The translations under genes were made by a program, and so were the position numbers. DNA of 64,000 nucleotides from Halopseudomonas xiamenensis (lineage in GTDB: Bacteria > Pseudomonadota > Gammaproteobacteria > Pseudomonadales > Pseudomonadaceae): assembly GCF_014219065.1 (NCBI RefSeq), contig NZ_JACLGO010000008.1:1-64000 (forward strand). Reading direction: 5' to 3'. Every line of letters begins with the position of its first letter. Within the stretch, counting starts at the first letter, position 1. Below the pieces are notes generated by a model. That model searched no databases and had not been told where the DNA came from. It saw only the letters and a list, made by a program, of their open reading frames with translations. Below are positions 63,409-64,000 of the stretch, piece by piece.

Positions 63409-64000
63409 CAGAGATCGTGTTGCTTGTCTTCGGCGATGGACTGATCAAGCAGTTCCAGCAGTGCGCGCCGGGTTTTCAGCTTGGTGTTGCGGTGCGCGGT
63501 CATGTTCAGCTTGGTCAGTAGCGTGGCCATGGCCATTGCCTCGGCTTCCAGTTCCTCGGCCGCTACCACCCGGTCCAGGAAGCCGGCGGCAACCGCATCG
63601 GCCGGCGAGAACAGCTCGGCATTGATCACCGAGCGGGTGAAGGCGCTATGGGTCAGTCGTGCCCGGGCCAGTTCGATACCCACGTGGTGCATGGTCATGC
63701 CGATGGCGACTTCGTTGAGGCCAATCTTGAACGGGCCTTCCACGCCGATGCGATAATCGGCGGACAGCAACAGGAAAGCCCCCTTGGCAATCGCGTGCCC
63801 GGTACATACCGCCACCACCGGGTAGGGGTGGGACAGCAGGCGGCGCGACAGGGTAGAGCCGGTGGCCACCAGTTCCCGGGCGGCAGCGGGGCTGGAGGTC
63901 ATCACCTGCAGGTCATAACCGCCGGAGAAGATGCCGGGCTTGCCGCTGATCACCACCACCGCCCGATCCTGCTCGGCCCGGTCCAGCGCCGCATCGAATG
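63408..64000 (-). CDS. Crotonase-family enoyl-CoA hydratase/isomerase (partial, N-terminus outside window)
   Basis: About 197 C-terminal residues are visible. The frame continues past the last base of the window on the minus strand, so the apparent GTG at 63959 is internal. The oxyanion-hole segment FSGGYDLQ and CTGHAIAKGAFLLLSAD are present, but the second position of the usual catalytic pair falls in KIGLNEVAIGM, where Glu is kept. It ends on the start codon of the YdjM-like gene. Its position in the core region suggests housekeeping rather than the steroid pathway. Confidence 0.85.
   Translation of the reverse strand, partial: FDAALDRAEQDRAVVVISGKPGIFSGGYDLQVMTSSPAAARELVATGSTLSRRLLSHPYPVVAVCTGHAIAKGAFLLLSADYRIGVEGPFKIGLNEVAIGMTMHHVGIELARARLTHSAFTRSVINAELFSPADAVAAGFLDRVVAAEELEAEAMAMATLLTKLNMTAHRNTKLKTRRALLELLDQSIAEDKQHDL

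Overview
The window looks like a chromosomal segment of a gamma-proteobacterium of the Pseudomonas/Halopseudomonas group. The evidence is the high GC, Pseudomonas-type REP elements, and a right half with the P. aeruginosa-like neighbourhood fdxA-mutS-cinA(pncC)-recA-recX, a LOG-family gene, erdR/crbR, dgkA and a CrbS/MxtR-type transporter-kinase. No database search was run; every assignment is from reading the sequence and from recalled knowledge of the families.

Bases 1-47608 form one large catabolic island whose gene content points to aerobic degradation of steroids, probably bile-acid-like compounds. It encodes a 3-alpha-hydroxysteroid dehydrogenase (hsdA), a 7-alpha-hydroxysteroid dehydrogenase-like SDR (hdhA), a 3-ketosteroid dehydrogenase (kstD), a Rieske 9-alpha-hydroxylase with its reductase (kshA, kshB), and a two-component flavin monooxygenase of the HsaA/HsaB type. 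It also has the lower meta-cleavage trio TesE/TesF/TesG and a set for the last three side-chain carbons: ChsH2-type MaoC/DUF35 protein, ChsH1-type MaoC, Ltp2-type retro-aldolase and two acyl-CoA dehydrogenases. Acyl-CoA ligase, enoyl-CoA hydratase, aldehyde dehydrogenase, several SDRs, an amidase and a SnoaL-fold protein complete it. Uptake and sensing candidates are DUF1302/DUF1329, an MMPL/RND protein with a YCF48-type propeller, an MFS and an SLC13 carrier, and a chemoreceptor. The ring-cleaving extradiol dioxygenase (TesB/HsaC) and the C-C hydrolase (TesD/HsaD) are not in the window.

Layout: 3' tail of a group II intron (1-77); YCF48-MMPL-LuxR1 followed by two further LuxR paralogues (275-7489); SDR (7588-8430); an AT-richer inserted cassette of TetR, TfdA-type dioxygenase, class II aldolase and 2-hydroxyacid dehydrogenase (8490-11953); kshA; Cache-EthD-amidase-hsdA-SLC13 (13305-19114); a leftward operon hsaB-hdhA-tesE-tesF-tesG followed by an MFS gene (25281-19148); ALDH and chemoreceptor (25499-28654); hsaA-kstD-SDR-kshB-ligase-DUF1302-DUF1329 (28823-38388); a leftward SDR/enoyl-CoA hydratase pair; SDR-chsH2-ACAD-chsH1-ltp2-ACAD (40179-45911); SDR-SnoaL (46237-47608). 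Core genome follows from fdxA to the right edge.

The main observation is a repeated promoter architecture shared by the catabolic units. A 12-bp palindrome with consensus GTCC-N4-GGAC (or GTC-N6-GAC), followed by GATG, lies exactly 24 bases upstream of a TAnnnT-like -10 hexamer. Six sites fit strictly and four are weaker; all ten lie ahead of catabolic genes and none was found in the core half. The implied centre near -42.5 is where LuxR-type activators bind. Three tandem LuxR-type regulators in the window have an essentially identical recognition helix but different sensor domains, so they are the obvious candidates to read this operator.
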